DNA of 64,000 nt, from assembly GCA_002840565.1 (NCBI GenBank), contig PHBK01000001.1, positions 124,001 through 188,000 of the forward strand, given 5' to 3'. The notes below the pieces were generated by a model. It had not been told where the DNA came from, did not search any database, and saw nothing but the letters and a program-made list of their open reading frames with translations. Position numbers and translations under genes: made by a program. Positions 53,615 through 63,642 of this stretch are shown here, piece by piece. How positions within the stretch are numbered: position 1 is the first letter of the stretch; the number at the start of each line of letters is the position of its first letter. This stretch comes from Deltaproteobacteria bacterium HGW-Deltaproteobacteria-12 (lineage in GTDB: Bacteria; Desulfobacterota; Syntrophia; Syntrophales; Smithellaceae).

Positions 53615-54802
53615 ATGAAAACAGTGGCAATCATACCTGCCGGCGGCGCCGGCCGGAGAATAAACGCCAAAACGGCCAAACAATATCTGCTGCTAGATGA
53701 GCTGCCGGTCTTGGTGCATTGCCTGAAAGTGTTTGAGCAGACAGAGGCAATTGATGAAATTATTCTGGCTGTTCCGGCCGGTGATATAAAATTTGTCCGG
53801 GAAGAATTAATCAAAAAAAACGATTTGCAAAAAGTGGCAAAGATTATTGCCGGCGGCGCCGAGCGGCAGGATTCGGTGCAAAACGCACTCGTTGCTCTTA
53901 CCGACGAATGCGATATTATTCTGGTTCATGATGGAGTTCGACCTTTTGTCACCCGGGATATGATCAACCGGGTTGCGGAAGCTGCCCGGGAGTTCCAGGC
54001 GGCCGCTCTTGGTGTGCTCGCTAAAGATACTATCAAAGAAACGCAAGCTGATGATTATGTAGTGAAAACAGTGCCGCGACAGAATTTATGGCTCGTCCAG
54101 ACACCGCAGGCATTCCAGTCTGCGGTGTTGCGAAAGGCCTATGAGGCGGCCTATCGGAGCAAATTCTATGGCACTGACGATGCTGCCCTGGTTGAACGCA
54201 GCGGCGTCAAAGTAAAGATGATTGCCGGTTCCTATGAAAATATTAAAATTACAACTCCGGAAGATTTGATCATTGCGGAAGCATTGTTGAAAAGAAAAAC
54301 GGGGGGAGAAATGCAAATTCGCACCGGCTTTGGCTATGACAGCCATCGCTTTGCCCGGGGAAGAAAGCTGATTCTTGGAGGTATTGAGATTGCCTATGAT
54401 CAGGGCCTGCAAGGGCATTCCGATGCCGATGCCCTGATTCACGCTGTTTGTGATGCGCTTTTAGGGGCGGCAGGTCTCGGTGATATCGGCCGGCATTTTC
54501 CCGATACCGATCCGGCATACAGGGGGATTTCCAGTCTGCTGATACTGGAACGTGTGCGGGAAATGATTAGGGAGAAGGGATTTTTCATCAGCAATATTGA
54601 TACTTCAATTATTCTGGAAAGGCCGAAGCTGGCTCCCTTTGCCGGCGAGATCGCCGCAACTCTTGCAAAAGCTTTAAATATATCTGCTGACGATGTAAAT
54701 ATTAAAGCTAAAACAAATGAAGGGATGGGCTTTGTGGGCAGAAATGAAGGTATTGCCGTCTTTGCCGTCGCGACAATAAAGGAGAGGAAAAATAATGGCT
54801 GA
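53615..54802 (+). CDS. ispDF: bifunctional IspD/IspF (MEP cytidylyltransferase/MEcPP synthase)
   Basis: 395 residues from ATG 53615 (GGAGG six bases upstream; ATG 53612 is too close). Residues 1-230 are IspD: IIPAGGAGRRINAKTAKQYL (CTP-binding Gly-rich loop with Lys), VHDGVRPFV and TPQAFQ. Residues 232-395 are IspF: TGFGYDSHRFARG and GHSDADALIHAVCDALLGAAGLGDIG, with the Zn-binding Asp and His residues. The fusion makes two non-successive steps of the MEP isoprenoid pathway. The end overlaps gltX by eight bases. Confidence 0.97.
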   Translation: MKTVAIIPAGGAGRRINAKTAKQYLLLDELPVLVHCLKVFEQTEAIDEIILAVPAGDIKFVREELIKKNDLQKVAKIIAGGAERQDSVQNALVALTDECDIILVHDGVRPFVTRDMINRVAEAAREFQAAALGVLAKDTIKETQADDYVVKTVPRQNLWLVQTPQAFQSAVLRKAYEAAYRSKFYGTDDAALVERSGVKVKMIAGSYENIKITTPEDLIIAEALLKRKTGGEMQIRTGFGYDSHRFARGRKLILGGIEIAYDQGLQGHSDADALIHAVCDALLGAAGLGDIGRHFPDTDPAYRGISSLLILERVREMIREKGFFISNIDTSIILERPKLAPFAGEIAATLAKALNISADDVNIKAKTNEGMGFVGRNEGIAVFAVATIKERKNNG

Positions 54803-56240
54803 TAGGCCCAGAGTGAGATTTGCGCCGTCCCCGACGGGGGAATTGCATGTCGGCAATGCGCGCACAGCCCTTTTTAACTGGATGTTTGCCCGCCATCATG
54901 GCGGCGATTTTATCCTGCGCATCGAAGACACGGACGAATCCCGCAGCGCTCTTTCTTATCAGGTAAATCTGCTCAACGACCTGACCTGGCTCGGTCTGGA
55001 TTGGGACGAAGGTCCGGAGAAAGAGGGCGCTTCCGGCCCTTACAAACAAAGTGAAAGACTCGACATCTATGCCCGCCATCTGCAGCAGTTAGAGGCCGCC
55101 GATTTGGTTTATCCCTGCTATTGCACGGAAGAAGAACTCGAAGAAGAGAGGCAGGCATTGATTTTGAGCAAACGGATGCCCCGCTATATGGGCAAGTGCC
55201 GCAATCTTACGCCGCAGGAGAGAAAGCAAAAGGAAGCCGCAGGCAGAAAACCGTCATTTCGTTTTAAAGTTCCCGATGGATCATTTCAGTTTGCCGATTT
55301 GATCCGCGGGGCGATGAAATTCGAAGGCACGGCTATCGGGGATTTTATCATTGTCCGTTCCAACGGCATGCCCGCTTACAATTTTGCGGTAGTTATTGAC
55401 GATCACCTGATGGGTGTTACGCATGTCATCCGTGGCGAAGATCATTTATCCAACACCGCGCTGCAGATCATGCTTTACAATGCTTTCGGCTTTGCACCGC
55501 CGATTTTTGCGCATCACAGCCTGATTCTCGGTCGTGATCGCGCCAAGTTGAGCAAACGTCACGGCTCGGTGTCTGTCGGTGAATTCCGCAGGCAGGGGAT
55601 TTTGCCCGAAGCGCTCATGAATTACCTGGGGTTGCTGGGCAGTTCTTTTACCGAGGGCCGCGAAGTGTTATCACGGGAGGAAATGATTACCGCTTTTTCC
55701 TTAGATCGCGCATCCAAGAGCGGCGCAATATTTGATGAAGAAAAACTACACTGGCTCAATGCCATTTACATTCGCAATTGTCCTACGGAAGATTTGGTCC
55801 GGCGGCTGCAGCCTTTTATAGAGCAGGCCGGCTATAAAACAGATGCTCTCGATCCGCTATGGTTTAATCAGGTTATTGATCTTATTAAAAATGATTTGAC
55901 AACACTTGCTGAAGTTGGCAGCCATATTGATATATTCTTTGATGATAAATTTGCCATTACCGCCGAGGCCGCTCAAATACTGGAGAAGGAAAGCGTCCGC
56001 CGTGTTTTAAAGACATTTGCCGAATATCTGGAAAACGGCGCGGATGCCGTGCAGGAAATTTATCCTGCGGCCATAAAATACGTTAAAGAAAAAACCGGTG
56101 TCAAAGGCAAAGATTTATTTATGCCCCTGCGCGCAGCTCTCACCGGCCGTATCCACGGCCCGGAACTCGACCGAGTGTTTACTGTACTGGGTAGAAATGG
56201 CGCTTTAAAGAGACTGAAACCTTTGATTGGCGATGTTTAA
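54795..56240 (+). CDS. gltX: glutamyl-tRNA synthetase
   Basis: 481 residues. Class I synthetase with the HIGH-type motif PSPTGELHVGNART (residues about 10-23) and the KMSKS-type motif AKLSKRHGSVSVGEF. The C-terminal anticodon-binding domain follows. The spacing CYCTEEELEEER contains the zinc-site cysteines. It charges tRNA-Glu. It begins inside the end of ispDF, with AAAGGAGAGG as ribosome binding site. Confidence 0.97.
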   Translation: MADRPRVRFAPSPTGELHVGNARTALFNWMFARHHGGDFILRIEDTDESRSALSYQVNLLNDLTWLGLDWDEGPEKEGASGPYKQSERLDIYARHLQQLEAADLVYPCYCTEEELEEERQALILSKRMPRYMGKCRNLTPQERKQKEAAGRKPSFRFKVPDGSFQFADLIRGAMKFEGTAIGDFIIVRSNGMPAYNFAVVIDDHLMGVTHVIRGEDHLSNTALQIMLYNAFGFAPPIFAHHSLILGRDRAKLSKRHGSVSVGEFRRQGILPEALMNYLGLLGSSFTEGREVLSREEMITAFSLDRASKSGAIFDEEKLHWLNAIYIRNCPTEDLVRRLQPFIEQAGYKTDALDPLWFNQVIDLIKNDLTTLAEVGSHIDIFFDDKFAITAEAAQILEKESVRRVLKTFAEYLENGADAVQEIYPAAIKYVKEKTGVKGKDLFMPLRAALTGRIHGPELDRVFTVLGRNGALKRLKPLIGDV

Positions 56241-56335
56241 TTCTCAGAGTCAGAGCATGCTGAAAATTGAAAAACGGGCAATGAAAGGCATCAGAAGGTG
56301 TTCGATAATAAAGCGATGAAAAACGGAGGTGAGTA

Positions 56336-56692
56336 ATGACTGGTAAAATTCCGGAGCGATTTGACGACGTCAGTGTAATCTGCAAAGCCAATATTTACTA
56401 TGACGGACAGGTAGTCAGCCACAATGTTTTTTTTAAAGATGGAAGACAAAAGAGGCTCGGCGTTATTCGGCCGGGTATTTACAAATTCAGAACCGACGAC
56501 CTTGAGAGAATGGAAATAACAGCCGGAAGCTGTCGCGTGCGTCAAGCCGGTGAGGGGCAATGGGAAACGTATGAGGCAGGCGCCACATTCGTGGTACCCG
56601 GATGGTCCTATTTTGAAATAGCCGTGGACAAAGGTGTTGTGGAATACATCATCTCTTTTGAATCGCACATGAACAAAAAGACCTATATTTAA
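56336..56692 (+). CDS. ppnP: pyrimidine/purine nucleoside phosphorylase PpnP (DUF1255)
   Basis: 118 residues, a small cupin slightly longer than the typical 94-105. Matching features: ICKANIYYDGQVVSHNVFFK, GVIRPGIYKFRTDDLERMEI, and GATFVVPGWSYFEI. PpnP phosphorolyses several nucleosides for salvage. GGAGGTGAGT lies upstream. It ends eight bases before a strong hairpin that separates it from the convergent V-ATPase operon. Confidence 0.93.
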   Translation: MTGKIPERFDDVSVICKANIYYDGQVVSHNVFFKDGRQKRLGVIRPGIYKFRTDDLERMEITAGSCRVRQAGEGQWETYEAGATFVVPGWSYFEIAVDKGVVEYIISFESHMNKKTYI

Positions 56693-56700
56693 CACAGGCA

Positions 56701-56730
56701 GGCTGCCCATGCCGTCTGGCATGGGCAGCC
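56701..56730. terminator. strong bidirectional hairpin
   Basis: GGCTGCCCATGCC (56701-56713) pairs perfectly with GGCATGGGCAGCC (56718-56730) around GTCT. Placed between the stops of ppnP and the V-ATPase K gene, it can serve both strands, though no T-run is present. Confidence 0.7.
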
Positions 56731-56779
56731 GAATATTCGCAGATGGAACGCTTCCTGTCGCCTGATTGGCCCGGATTTC

Positions 56780-57295
56780 TTATTTAATGATGAAGGTCAT
56801 AACCAATGCGAAGACAGCGTAGGTCTCGGGCATCGCGCCGGACACCAGCGCGTTGGCTAGCGTATTGCGGCCTTCAAGGATGCTGCGGATGCCCGCGGCG
56901 CACACGATCCCCTGATACCAGGCGCTGAAGAACATCGCCAGGCCCGCAATGGCGCCCTTTCCGGCTACGGTGTACGGATCGCTGTCGAATTTGTCCAGAT
57001 TTGTAAACAGGACCACGATGGCGTAGATCCCCTGCGAGGAAGGCATCAGGGCTACGGGTATAATTTTAAAGAAGTTTTCCGCGCCCCCGCCCAGCAAGGC
57101 TGAGAAGGCGATAGACAGACCGATGGCCGAGCCGGCCAGACCCAGGGATACACCCAGTCCCATGAAGATCTTCGCGACCAGCGGTCCTGTTCCCCCCGCT
57201 GCTGCCGCCGTCGTCTGAGCGAAGGCCGGAGAAGCAAATCCCGCCAGCAGCATCGCGGCAACCGTTCCGACAATCCATGTACTCTTGTTACTCAT
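56780..57295 (-). CDS. ntpK: V-type ATPase subunit K (rotor c-ring, 16 kDa type, Na+ signature)
   Basis: 171 residues. A signal-like segment (1-26, ASPAFA) is followed by four membrane helices in two hairpins. In the first hairpin the ion site is PSSQG (Gln88) instead of Glu; the second has Gln128 in WYQG and the essential Glu157 in MPETYAVFAL. Enterococcus hirae NtpK, a Na+ rotor, has Thr64-Gln65, Gln110 and Glu139 in the same places, with the same 29-residue gap between the second Gln and Glu. So a Na+-coupled rotor is likely. Last gene of the operon; start overlaps the I-subunit stop (ATGA). Confidence 0.95.
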   Translation of the reverse strand: MSNKSTWIVGTVAAMLLAGFASPAFAQTTAAAAGGTGPLVAKIFMGLGVSLGLAGSAIGLSIAFSALLGGGAENFFKIIPVALMPSSQGIYAIVVLFTNLDKFDSDPYTVAGKGAIAGLAMFFSAWYQGIVCAAGIRSILEGRNTLANALVSGAMPETYAVFALVMTFIIK

Positions 57296-59124
57296 AATGA
57301 ACCCCTTTCGATTTTGAATGGTTTGTATTCAACTCCTCCCCCTTCGAAGAAGCTCTTGAAGGCTTCGACAAAATGCAGACGGGCGGAGTGCACGGTGCTT
57401 CCCAGTAGGGAGAGCGCCAAGTTGAAGGTGTGCCCCATAACCACGATTAATAATGCTATCGGGATGCCGAGGATCGGACCGGCGCCAGTCAGCGCCATGT
57501 TCGCGAGCTGGTTCATGACCGCGGCGATGGCGGACGTGGCAATGCCGAGGCCGAAAAGACGGGCGTAAGAAAGCAAGTCGCCGATCAGACCCGTCAGGCC
57601 ATAGACATTCCAGAGCCCCAGTCCCAACCTTGCCGCCCATTTTTTGCTGTTATTGGGAAACAGCAGGGTCAGCAGAATGCCGCTAGCGATGGCTCCTGCA
57701 CCGAAGTAATACAAGGGCATGTGCAGAGCCGAAGCCGGTGTGGCGAACCAGACATTCCGGACAATCATAAGGGCTCCGCCCCACAGGACAAAAATCAGTC
57801 CCAGTTTCTGCATTTTCTCATGGAAGTAAATGGACTGCAGTATTCCCATGAGATAGGAAAGGCTCAAGTGGATCACCCCGAGACCGAGCGATATATAGAA
57901 CAGGATCATCGGATTGCCTGCGTTCACGTCCAGATCGACGAGAATCCAGCCCCGATTCTCGAAATTATAGCCGAAGAAGGAACCTGTCATGGTCCCGACG
58001 ATCACGGAGGCGACAGCGAAGGCCTTGCATAGCTTGACTACGATCGGCAGCCCCTCCACCTTATCCCCCCATTTTTTTCCCAAGACATGGGCGACTAGAT
58101 AGAAGGCGAGTCCATAGCCGGCGTCGCTCAGACAGATCCCGAAAAACAGGACCATAAAGGGCGCGAAGAAATAGGACGGGTCCAGATGGCGGTACTTGGG
58201 GTTGCCGTAGAGTTTGAGCAATGGCTCGATGCGCCGGATGAACCAGTTGTTCCGGATTAGGATCGGCGGCTCTTCTTCATCGAGCGGCTTGCGCGTCACG
58301 ACGCGCAGCGGGAGTTTGCTGGCCGATATCTTTTCTTCAAAGTCTGCTTGCTGATCCTGCGGGATCCATCCCTGCAGGCCAAAAAGGTATGGTTCCCGGT
58401 GTAGCGTCGCCATATTGCCTGTGTAGGCCACCTCGTTGAGGACGGCGATCAATTGTTTCTTGATGACCTCGGCGCGCTCAGCTGCGCCGGCAAGCTCGAT
58501 CGTTAACAATTCCATTCTTTGCCTGAGGCTCCGGATTTCCGCTTCGACATCGTCCAGACCCAGCTCGGGCCAGACCAGCATCTGGGCCTGGGGCATGTCC
58601 GGTGGTTCCCCGATGCTGACTGTGTAGAACAAGACCGCCTGCTGCTCTGAGACCACTTCGAGGCAGATGTTCTCTGGATGCTCAAATTCCTTCCACTTTT
58701 TTATCTCCATGCGGTAACGACGGACACAGACGCCAGCCTCTTCGAGCGCGCGGATTCGGGCAAGGTCGAAGTTCCCCCACAGCGAGAGATCGGCCCTCAG
58801 GCGTTCGAGCGATGAAACGCGCGACTCAATCTCCTGCAGCGCGGAGAGCCTCTCGTCGGCGAAGGATACCAGTTGATCGTCTTGGATCGTAAGCGGGTGC
58901 TGGCCTGCCGTCTTGACGTCCCGGAAACGCTGAACTCCTGCAATGACCTGGTCCAACTTTTTGACGCGCATCAGCAGGGCGGAGTTTTTTACTTCGAAAT
59001 CACCGGCCATTTCCACCGCCGGCTCTACATGCACCACGCCGAACTCCTGCAGAAAACGCATCGTTTCCTCCTGGTTGTCGGCAGGTCCGGCAATGAATAT
59101 CCTCGTCATCCTGGCTATAGCCAA
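57292..59124 (-). CDS. ntpI: V-type ATPase subunit I (membrane a-subunit)
   Basis: 610 residues from TTG 59124, which has AAAAGGAG seven bases upstream. The N-terminal 290 residues are soluble and coiled; the C-terminal half has seven or eight membrane helices with LSYARLFGLGIATSAIAAVMNQLA, which holds the essential Arg of the ion half-channels. It forms the stator path for ions beside the K ring. The N-terminal part is shorter than in archaeal subunits, as in chlamydial ones. Confidence 0.94.
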   Translation of the reverse strand: MAIARMTRIFIAGPADNQEETMRFLQEFGVVHVEPAVEMAGDFEVKNSALLMRVKKLDQVIAGVQRFRDVKTAGQHPLTIQDDQLVSFADERLSALQEIESRVSSLERLRADLSLWGNFDLARIRALEEAGVCVRRYRMEIKKWKEFEHPENICLEVVSEQQAVLFYTVSIGEPPDMPQAQMLVWPELGLDDVEAEIRSLRQRMELLTIELAGAAERAEVIKKQLIAVLNEVAYTGNMATLHREPYLFGLQGWIPQDQQADFEEKISASKLPLRVVTRKPLDEEEPPILIRNNWFIRRIEPLLKLYGNPKYRHLDPSYFFAPFMVLFFGICLSDAGYGLAFYLVAHVLGKKWGDKVEGLPIVVKLCKAFAVASVIVGTMTGSFFGYNFENRGWILVDLDVNAGNPMILFYISLGLGVIHLSLSYLMGILQSIYFHEKMQKLGLIFVLWGGALMIVRNVWFATPASALHMPLYYFGAGAIASGILLTLLFPNNSKKWAARLGLGLWNVYGLTGLIGDLLSYARLFGLGIATSAIAAVMNQLANMALTGAGPILGIPIALLIVVMGHTFNLALSLLGSTVHSARLHFVEAFKSFFEGGGVEYKPFKIERGSL

Positions 59125-59185
59125 AGCAATACTCCTTTTAATATCGTGCTATGAGCTCAATCTCTCTGATCTGCTCATTTCTTCT

Positions 59186-59806
59186 TTACGCCAGGGCATC
59201 CTGAAGCGCCGCCTCCTCCGTCATGCGCTTGGCAACCTTGGCCACGCCTACGGAGGCTGCCTGCTGATCCTGGAGATAGACGGAAATTTTACGGATCGCT
59301 TCCCGGCAGCCCGGAATCAGTCGCTGTTCATAAAGATTGATGCGCTGGCTAGTCTTGCGGAACCCTTCAAAAAGGACTCCTTCCTGTTCGCGCAGCATCC
59401 TGATTGCCTCGCGACAGGCAATCGCGTCGCGGCTCCGCTGCATCACTTCTTCGAAGCTGAAAGGAGTAGCAAAAAAACTGTACGGCGGGTCACTGAAATC
59501 GACGCCGTGGAACTGCGGCACCTTAAGTCCGGCCACGTTTCGGATGGAGGTCTTTATTTCCCTGATCTCAATAAAATATCGCAGCAGCGGCCCCAAGTCG
59601 CCATAGAGGGCAGACCAGGCCTTGATCTCCTGCAGGACTTTCTGCATCCGGGCTTCCTGAACCGCAATCTCCTTGCGTACAATGGCCAGATGCATGAGGA
59701 ACTGCTGCTTCCTAGCCTCCAGCGCGGGCAGAAAACGCCGGTACATGGCCAGTTTCTGCTTCTGCGTGCGCAGGGATACCTTATTTAGCTTGATTCGTTC
59801 CGCCAT
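59186..59806 (-). CDS. ntpD: V-type ATPase subunit D (central stalk)
   Basis: 206 residues, mostly two long coiled helices: LNKVSLRTQKQKLAMYRRFL at the N-terminus and KTSQRINLYEQRLIPGCREA at the C-terminus, both typical of subunit D. It turns inside the A3B3 head to couple ATP hydrolysis or synthesis to ion movement. It follows the B gene by 25 bases and precedes the I gene. Confidence 0.93.
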   Translation of the reverse strand: MAERIKLNKVSLRTQKQKLAMYRRFLPALEARKQQFLMHLAIVRKEIAVQEARMQKVLQEIKAWSALYGDLGPLLRYFIEIREIKTSIRNVAGLKVPQFHGVDFSDPPYSFFATPFSFEEVMQRSRDAIACREAIRMLREQEGVLFEGFRKTSQRINLYEQRLIPGCREAIRKISVYLQDQQAASVGVAKVAKRMTEEAALQDALA

Positions 59807-59831
59807 TATCGTACACCATCGACCCGGTCAT

Positions 59832-61130
59832 TTATGCCGGCCAGAATTTATCGATAAACTCCTGTTTGATTTCCACTTCATCGGGCCGGAAGCATTCGGC
59901 CAGAGTTTTCCACCCCAGATCCAGCGCATCATTGATGCCCAGATCCACGCGCAGATCCATGAACCGGTCATAGAAGAGACGGCCGTATTTCAGGTAGCGC
60001 TCATCGTCGGCCGTTTTGTCGAAGCCCATGGCCAGCTTCTGCTCCACATCGCGGCTGCGCGCGAAAAGACGGATCATGCTGTTCATGATATAGCCGTGGT
60101 CGGCGCGTGTCACCTTGCCGATCACGAGCTGCTTGAGGCGCGAGAGGGATCCGAAAGGCTCGATAACGCCCTTGCGCAGGTAGAACTGACCCTCCGTGAT
60201 ATATCCTGTATTGTCGGGGACCGGATGTGTCACGTCGTCGCCCGGCATGGATGTAACGGCCAGGATCGTGATGCTGCCCGCTCCATCGAAATCAACGGCC
60301 TTCTCGTAACGCGACGCCAGGTCGCTGTAAAGCGAACCAGGATAGCCGAGGTTCGAGGGAACCTGATCCATGGAGATGGCGATCTCTTTCAAAGCGTCGG
60401 CAAAAGCCGTCATGTCCGTCAGCAGAACCAGTACGCGCTTGCCCTGGACGCCGAACTGCTCGGCGACGGAGAGCGCCATATCGGGCACCAGCAGCCTTTC
60501 CACAACTGGATCGGAGGCCGTATGAATGAACATGATCGTCCGGGAGAGCACGCCGGCCTCCTCGAAGGCGATGCGAAATTTCAAATATTCGTCATACTTG
60601 AGTCCGATGCCGCCCAGGATAACCACGTCGGCGTTGGCCCGCATGCCGATGCGGGCTAGAAGTTCATTGTACGGCTCGCCGGCCGCGGCGAAGATGGGGA
60701 GCTTCTGACTCTCCACGAGCGGGTTGAAGACATCCACCATGGGGACACGCGTTTCGATGAATCCCCGCGGAATAACGCGCATGACCGGGTTGACCGACGG
60801 ACCGCCAATGCTGATCCGGGGCAGCGACTGCAACCCGGGGCCTTTGTCGATGGGCTCCCCTGATCCGTTGAATATACGGCCCAGAAGAGCATCGCCAAAG
60901 GCGACCTGCATGGGATGTCCAAGGAACCGGACTGTATCGCCCGTCGAGACGCCGCGCGATCCGGCAAAAACCTGCAGGAAGACTTCCCCCCCCCGCAGGC
61001 GGATGACCTGCGCCAGAGAAGTCCCGCTTCGGCTCTTCACGGTCGCCAGTTCGCCATTCTTGATCCCGGCGGCCGGCACCGAGATGATATCCCCTTGAAC
61101 ACGGATTATGCGAGAATATTCGATAATCAT
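59832..61130 (-). CDS. ntpB: V-type ATPase subunit B (regulatory nucleotide-binding)
   Basis: 432 residues. ATP synthase alpha/beta-family fold without an intact P-loop ([13 protein letters not shown] in place of GxxxxGKT). Typical segments are [24 protein letters not shown], [20 protein letters not shown] and YTDLA-type [13 protein letters not shown]. It alternates with A in the head. The start overlaps the A stop by one base (TAATG). Confidence 0.96.
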   Translation of the reverse strand: MIIEYSRIIRVQGDIISVPAAGIKNGELATVKSRSGTSLAQVIRLRGGEVFLQVFAGSRGVSTGDTVRFLGHPMQVAFGDALLGRIFNGSGEPIDKGPGLQSLPRISIGGPSVNPVMRVIPRGFIETRVPMVDVFNPLVESQKLPIFAAAGEPYNELLARIGMRANADVVILGGIGLKYDEYLKFRIAFEEAGVLSRTIMFIHTASDPVVERLLVPDMALSVAEQFGVQGKRVLVLLTDMTAFADALKEIAISMDQVPSNLGYPGSLYSDLASRYEKAVDFDGAGSITILAVTSMPGDDVTHPVPDNTGYITEGQFYLRKGVIEPFGSLSRLKQLVIGKVTRADHGYIMNSMIRLFARSRDVEQKLAMGFDKTADDERYLKYGRLFYDRFMDLRVDLGINDALDLGWKTLAECFRPDEVEIKQEFIDKFWPA

Positions 61131-62929
61131 TAGTGACCCGCTCCTTTCCCTTCGAGAATGGCCTCTATCTCCGATCGATACCGTTTATAGGCCTCCTCTC
61201 CGAAAGGACAATATTTTAACTGGAAAAAAAGATTCTGCATGTGAATCATCTGGCCTTTAGCCTGCTCCTTGGATTCGAACGTAAACGGATGATGCACCAT
61301 GTCCATGAGCAGCAGAAAATCGGATATCTGGCGTTCCCGCGAGCTTGCCCGGTCCACCGGATCGAATGAATCCTGCTGCAGGCAGACGGCGTCGATGATT
61401 TCCGCCTTCAGATAAAGGACGAGGTCGTCGAGGCCGATTCCCTCTTCACCCACAACCAGCATCATCTGGTGGATTTCACTGCCTTTGAAGATCAGGTTAT
61501 GGGCCTCCTGCACGAGATCGACCCATTTTTCATGGCGCGTATTGAGCGAGGCGTTCATCTGCCCCAGATAGAGACTCCAGGAAATCAGCGGATCAATGGC
61601 CGGGTATCGGCGCTGATCGGATCGGGATCGCGACAGTCCGTGGAAGGCGCCGACCACTTTGAGTGTATTCTGTGTAACGGGCTCTTCGAAATTTCCGCCC
61701 GCCGGAGACACGCTGCCGATCATCGTCAACGAGCCGGTGTCTTCATTGAAGAGGCGCACCTTGCCCGCGCGCTCATAAACGGCGGCAATGCGGCTTTCCA
61801 GGTATGCCGGAAAGGCCTCCTCGCCGGGTATCTCCTCCAGCCTGGCCGATGATTCCCTGAGGGCCTGCGCCCACCGGGACGTGCTGTCCGCCAGCAGAAG
61901 GACCTTGAGGCCGAGCTGCCGGTAATATTCACCGAGTGTCACGCCCGTATAAATCGACGCCTCACGGGCCGCCACGGGCATGGACGATGTATTGCAGATG
62001 ATGACCGTACGGTCCATCAGGGACTTGCCTGTCTTGGGATCTTCGAGTTCCGGGAACTCCCGGATCGTTTCCACGACCTCGCCGGCCCGCTCCCCGCAGG
62101 CCACGATAATCACGATATCCGTCTGGGCATAACGCGAGATGATTTGCTGGAGAACCGTTTTCCCGGCCCCGAAGGGACCGGGGATGCAGGCCGTTCCGCC
62201 TTCGGCCATCGGGAAGAAAATATCGATGAGCCGGCATTGCGTCAAAAGCTGGGTATCCGGAAGCAAGCGCTCCTCGTACTTGCGCATCGGCATCTTGACC
62301 GGCCACTCCTGCTTCATTGTCACTGTCACTTCCTGTGACGAATGCGAGTCGGCGCTTTTGAGGATCGCGATGGCATCGTTGACCGTGTACTGACCTCGGG
62401 GCTTGATTTCCTTCACTTCCCATGTCCCTAGGAGCCTGAGCGGCACCATGATCTGGTGCGGGAAGAGACCCTCCGTCACCTGGCCGAGGTAGTGCCCCGG
62501 TTGGACCTGCTCCCCCGCCTTGACCAGCGGCTCGAAATCCCATAGCCTTTTTCCATCGAGGGCGGGAAGATACTGTCCCCGCCTCAGAAAGAAGCCCTGA
62601 TCGTTCACCAGTTCCTTGAGCGGGTTCTGCAGGCCGTCGTAGATCATGCCCAGCATTCCGGGACCCAGCGTCACGGAGAGCAATTCGCCGGAAAACTCAG
62701 CCGCCTCACCAACATTCAAACCCGTTGTGCTCTCAAAAACCTGGAGGTCGATCTGCCGGCCGCGAATCCGGATGACCTCGGCCTTCAACGGCACCCCGCC
62801 GCACATCACATACGCGACCTCATTTTGCAGAACCTCCCGCCCCTCATCCACTTCACAGGTGACGAGAGGACCATTCACCGCCACAACCCGACCACGCGTG
62901 GGACTGTTCACATTGAACCTCCATGCCAT
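61130..62929 (-). CDS. ntpA: V-type ATPase catalytic subunit A
   Basis: 599 residues. Catalytic P-loop [11 protein letters not shown], preceded by the A-type-specific bulge domain (about residues 110-190). Also [30 protein letters not shown] and [15 protein letters not shown]. It hydrolyses or makes ATP. The start overlaps the DUF2764 gene by 22 bases. Confidence 0.97.
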   Translation of the reverse strand: MAWRFNVNSPTRGRVVAVNGPLVTCEVDEGREVLQNEVAYVMCGGVPLKAEVIRIRGRQIDLQVFESTTGLNVGEAAEFSGELLSVTLGPGMLGMIYDGLQNPLKELVNDQGFFLRRGQYLPALDGKRLWDFEPLVKAGEQVQPGHYLGQVTEGLFPHQIMVPLRLLGTWEVKEIKPRGQYTVNDAIAILKSADSHSSQEVTVTMKQEWPVKMPMRKYEERLLPDTQLLTQCRLIDIFFPMAEGGTACIPGPFGAGKTVLQQIISRYAQTDIVIIVACGERAGEVVETIREFPELEDPKTGKSLMDRTVIICNTSSMPVAAREASIYTGVTLGEYYRQLGLKVLLLADSTSRWAQALRESSARLEEIPGEEAFPAYLESRIAAVYERAGKVRLFNEDTGSLTMIGSVSPAGGNFEEPVTQNTLKVVGAFHGLSRSRSDQRRYPAIDPLISWSLYLGQMNASLNTRHEKWVDLVQEAHNLIFKGSEIHQMMLVVGEEGIGLDDLVLYLKAEIIDAVCLQQDSFDPVDRASSRERQISDFLLLMDMVHHPFTFESKEQAKGQMIHMQNLFFQLKYCPFGEEAYKRYRSEIEAILEGKGAGH

Positions 62930-63636
62930 AAATATGTCTCTATATCGAAATGCTCACTGATTTTTTCCCAGCGGCTATATATCGCCGAACGCGACAGGTA
63001 GGCCATTACGGCATCGAGAGAGAAGCCCGAACTTCCCTCAAATCGATAAATCTGCCGCAGACGCTCTTCATCCAGATAACGTTCCGCCAGAAGCGGATTT
63101 TTCTGGCTCTTGAGCTGTGTAATGAAATTGGAGTAATCGGGGGGATTGAAGTTGCTTAGAATGGCGTGCTCGTCCAAATTGCCGCCTTTTTCGCGGACCC
63201 GCAGCGCCGCCAGACTCAACCGCAGTCCGATTTCCCAGGAAAGGTAATCGATCAGAAACCGGCAGCCGATGCGCTCGGCCACGGCATAGACAGAGCTGTA
63301 ATACAGCTCCCAGAGCCGGTCATAGATATAAGCGCGGTGAATGCCCCGTTCTTTTTCTTCGCGGAATGCGCGGATAAAGTCGGGCAGATCCCTGGCGCCG
63401 GCCATGTCATCCCGGGAAAGCATGCCCCCTTCCAGAAAGAGATCACGGCGCTGATCCCTCTGCTCCCAATTGAAGGCATCTACGCTCTGAAGGTGGGCGA
63501 AGGCAATCTCAAGATGCTCGGGAAAGATATTTCGCTTGATCGTGCCGGCGATTTCGCCAAATCCGAGCGGCATTTTTTCCCCCAGCACAGCAGGCATGGG
63601 AGGAAGCAGGCACATGAGAAAATAGTATTGGCCCAT
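62908..63636 (-). CDS. DUF2764 V-ATPase operon protein (subunit C-like)
   Basis: 242 residues with GQYYFLMCLLPPM at the N-terminus, the mark of DUF2764. It sits between E and A, the place where this family always occurs in chlamydial, spirochaete and Bacteroidetes V-ATPase operons. There are no genes here for C, F or G, so DUF2764 probably replaces C (d-type) as the socket for the stalk. This is inference from position and helical content. Confidence 0.88.
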   Translation of the reverse strand: MGQYYFLMCLLPPMPAVLGEKMPLGFGEIAGTIKRNIFPEHLEIAFAHLQSVDAFNWEQRDQRRDLFLEGGMLSRDDMAGARDLPDFIRAFREEKERGIHRAYIYDRLWELYYSSVYAVAERIGCRFLIDYLSWEIGLRLSLAALRVREKGGNLDEHAILSNFNPPDYSNFITQLKSQKNPLLAERYLDEERLRQIYRFEGSSGFSLDAVMAYLSRSAIYSRWEKISEHFDIETYLWHGGSM

Positions 63637-63642
63637 GTTCTC

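Noticed and set aside
58943..60659. Long plus-strand ORFs opposite the V-ATPase I, D and B genes
   Set aside because: They mirror well-supported ATPase genes with correct spacing and overlaps.
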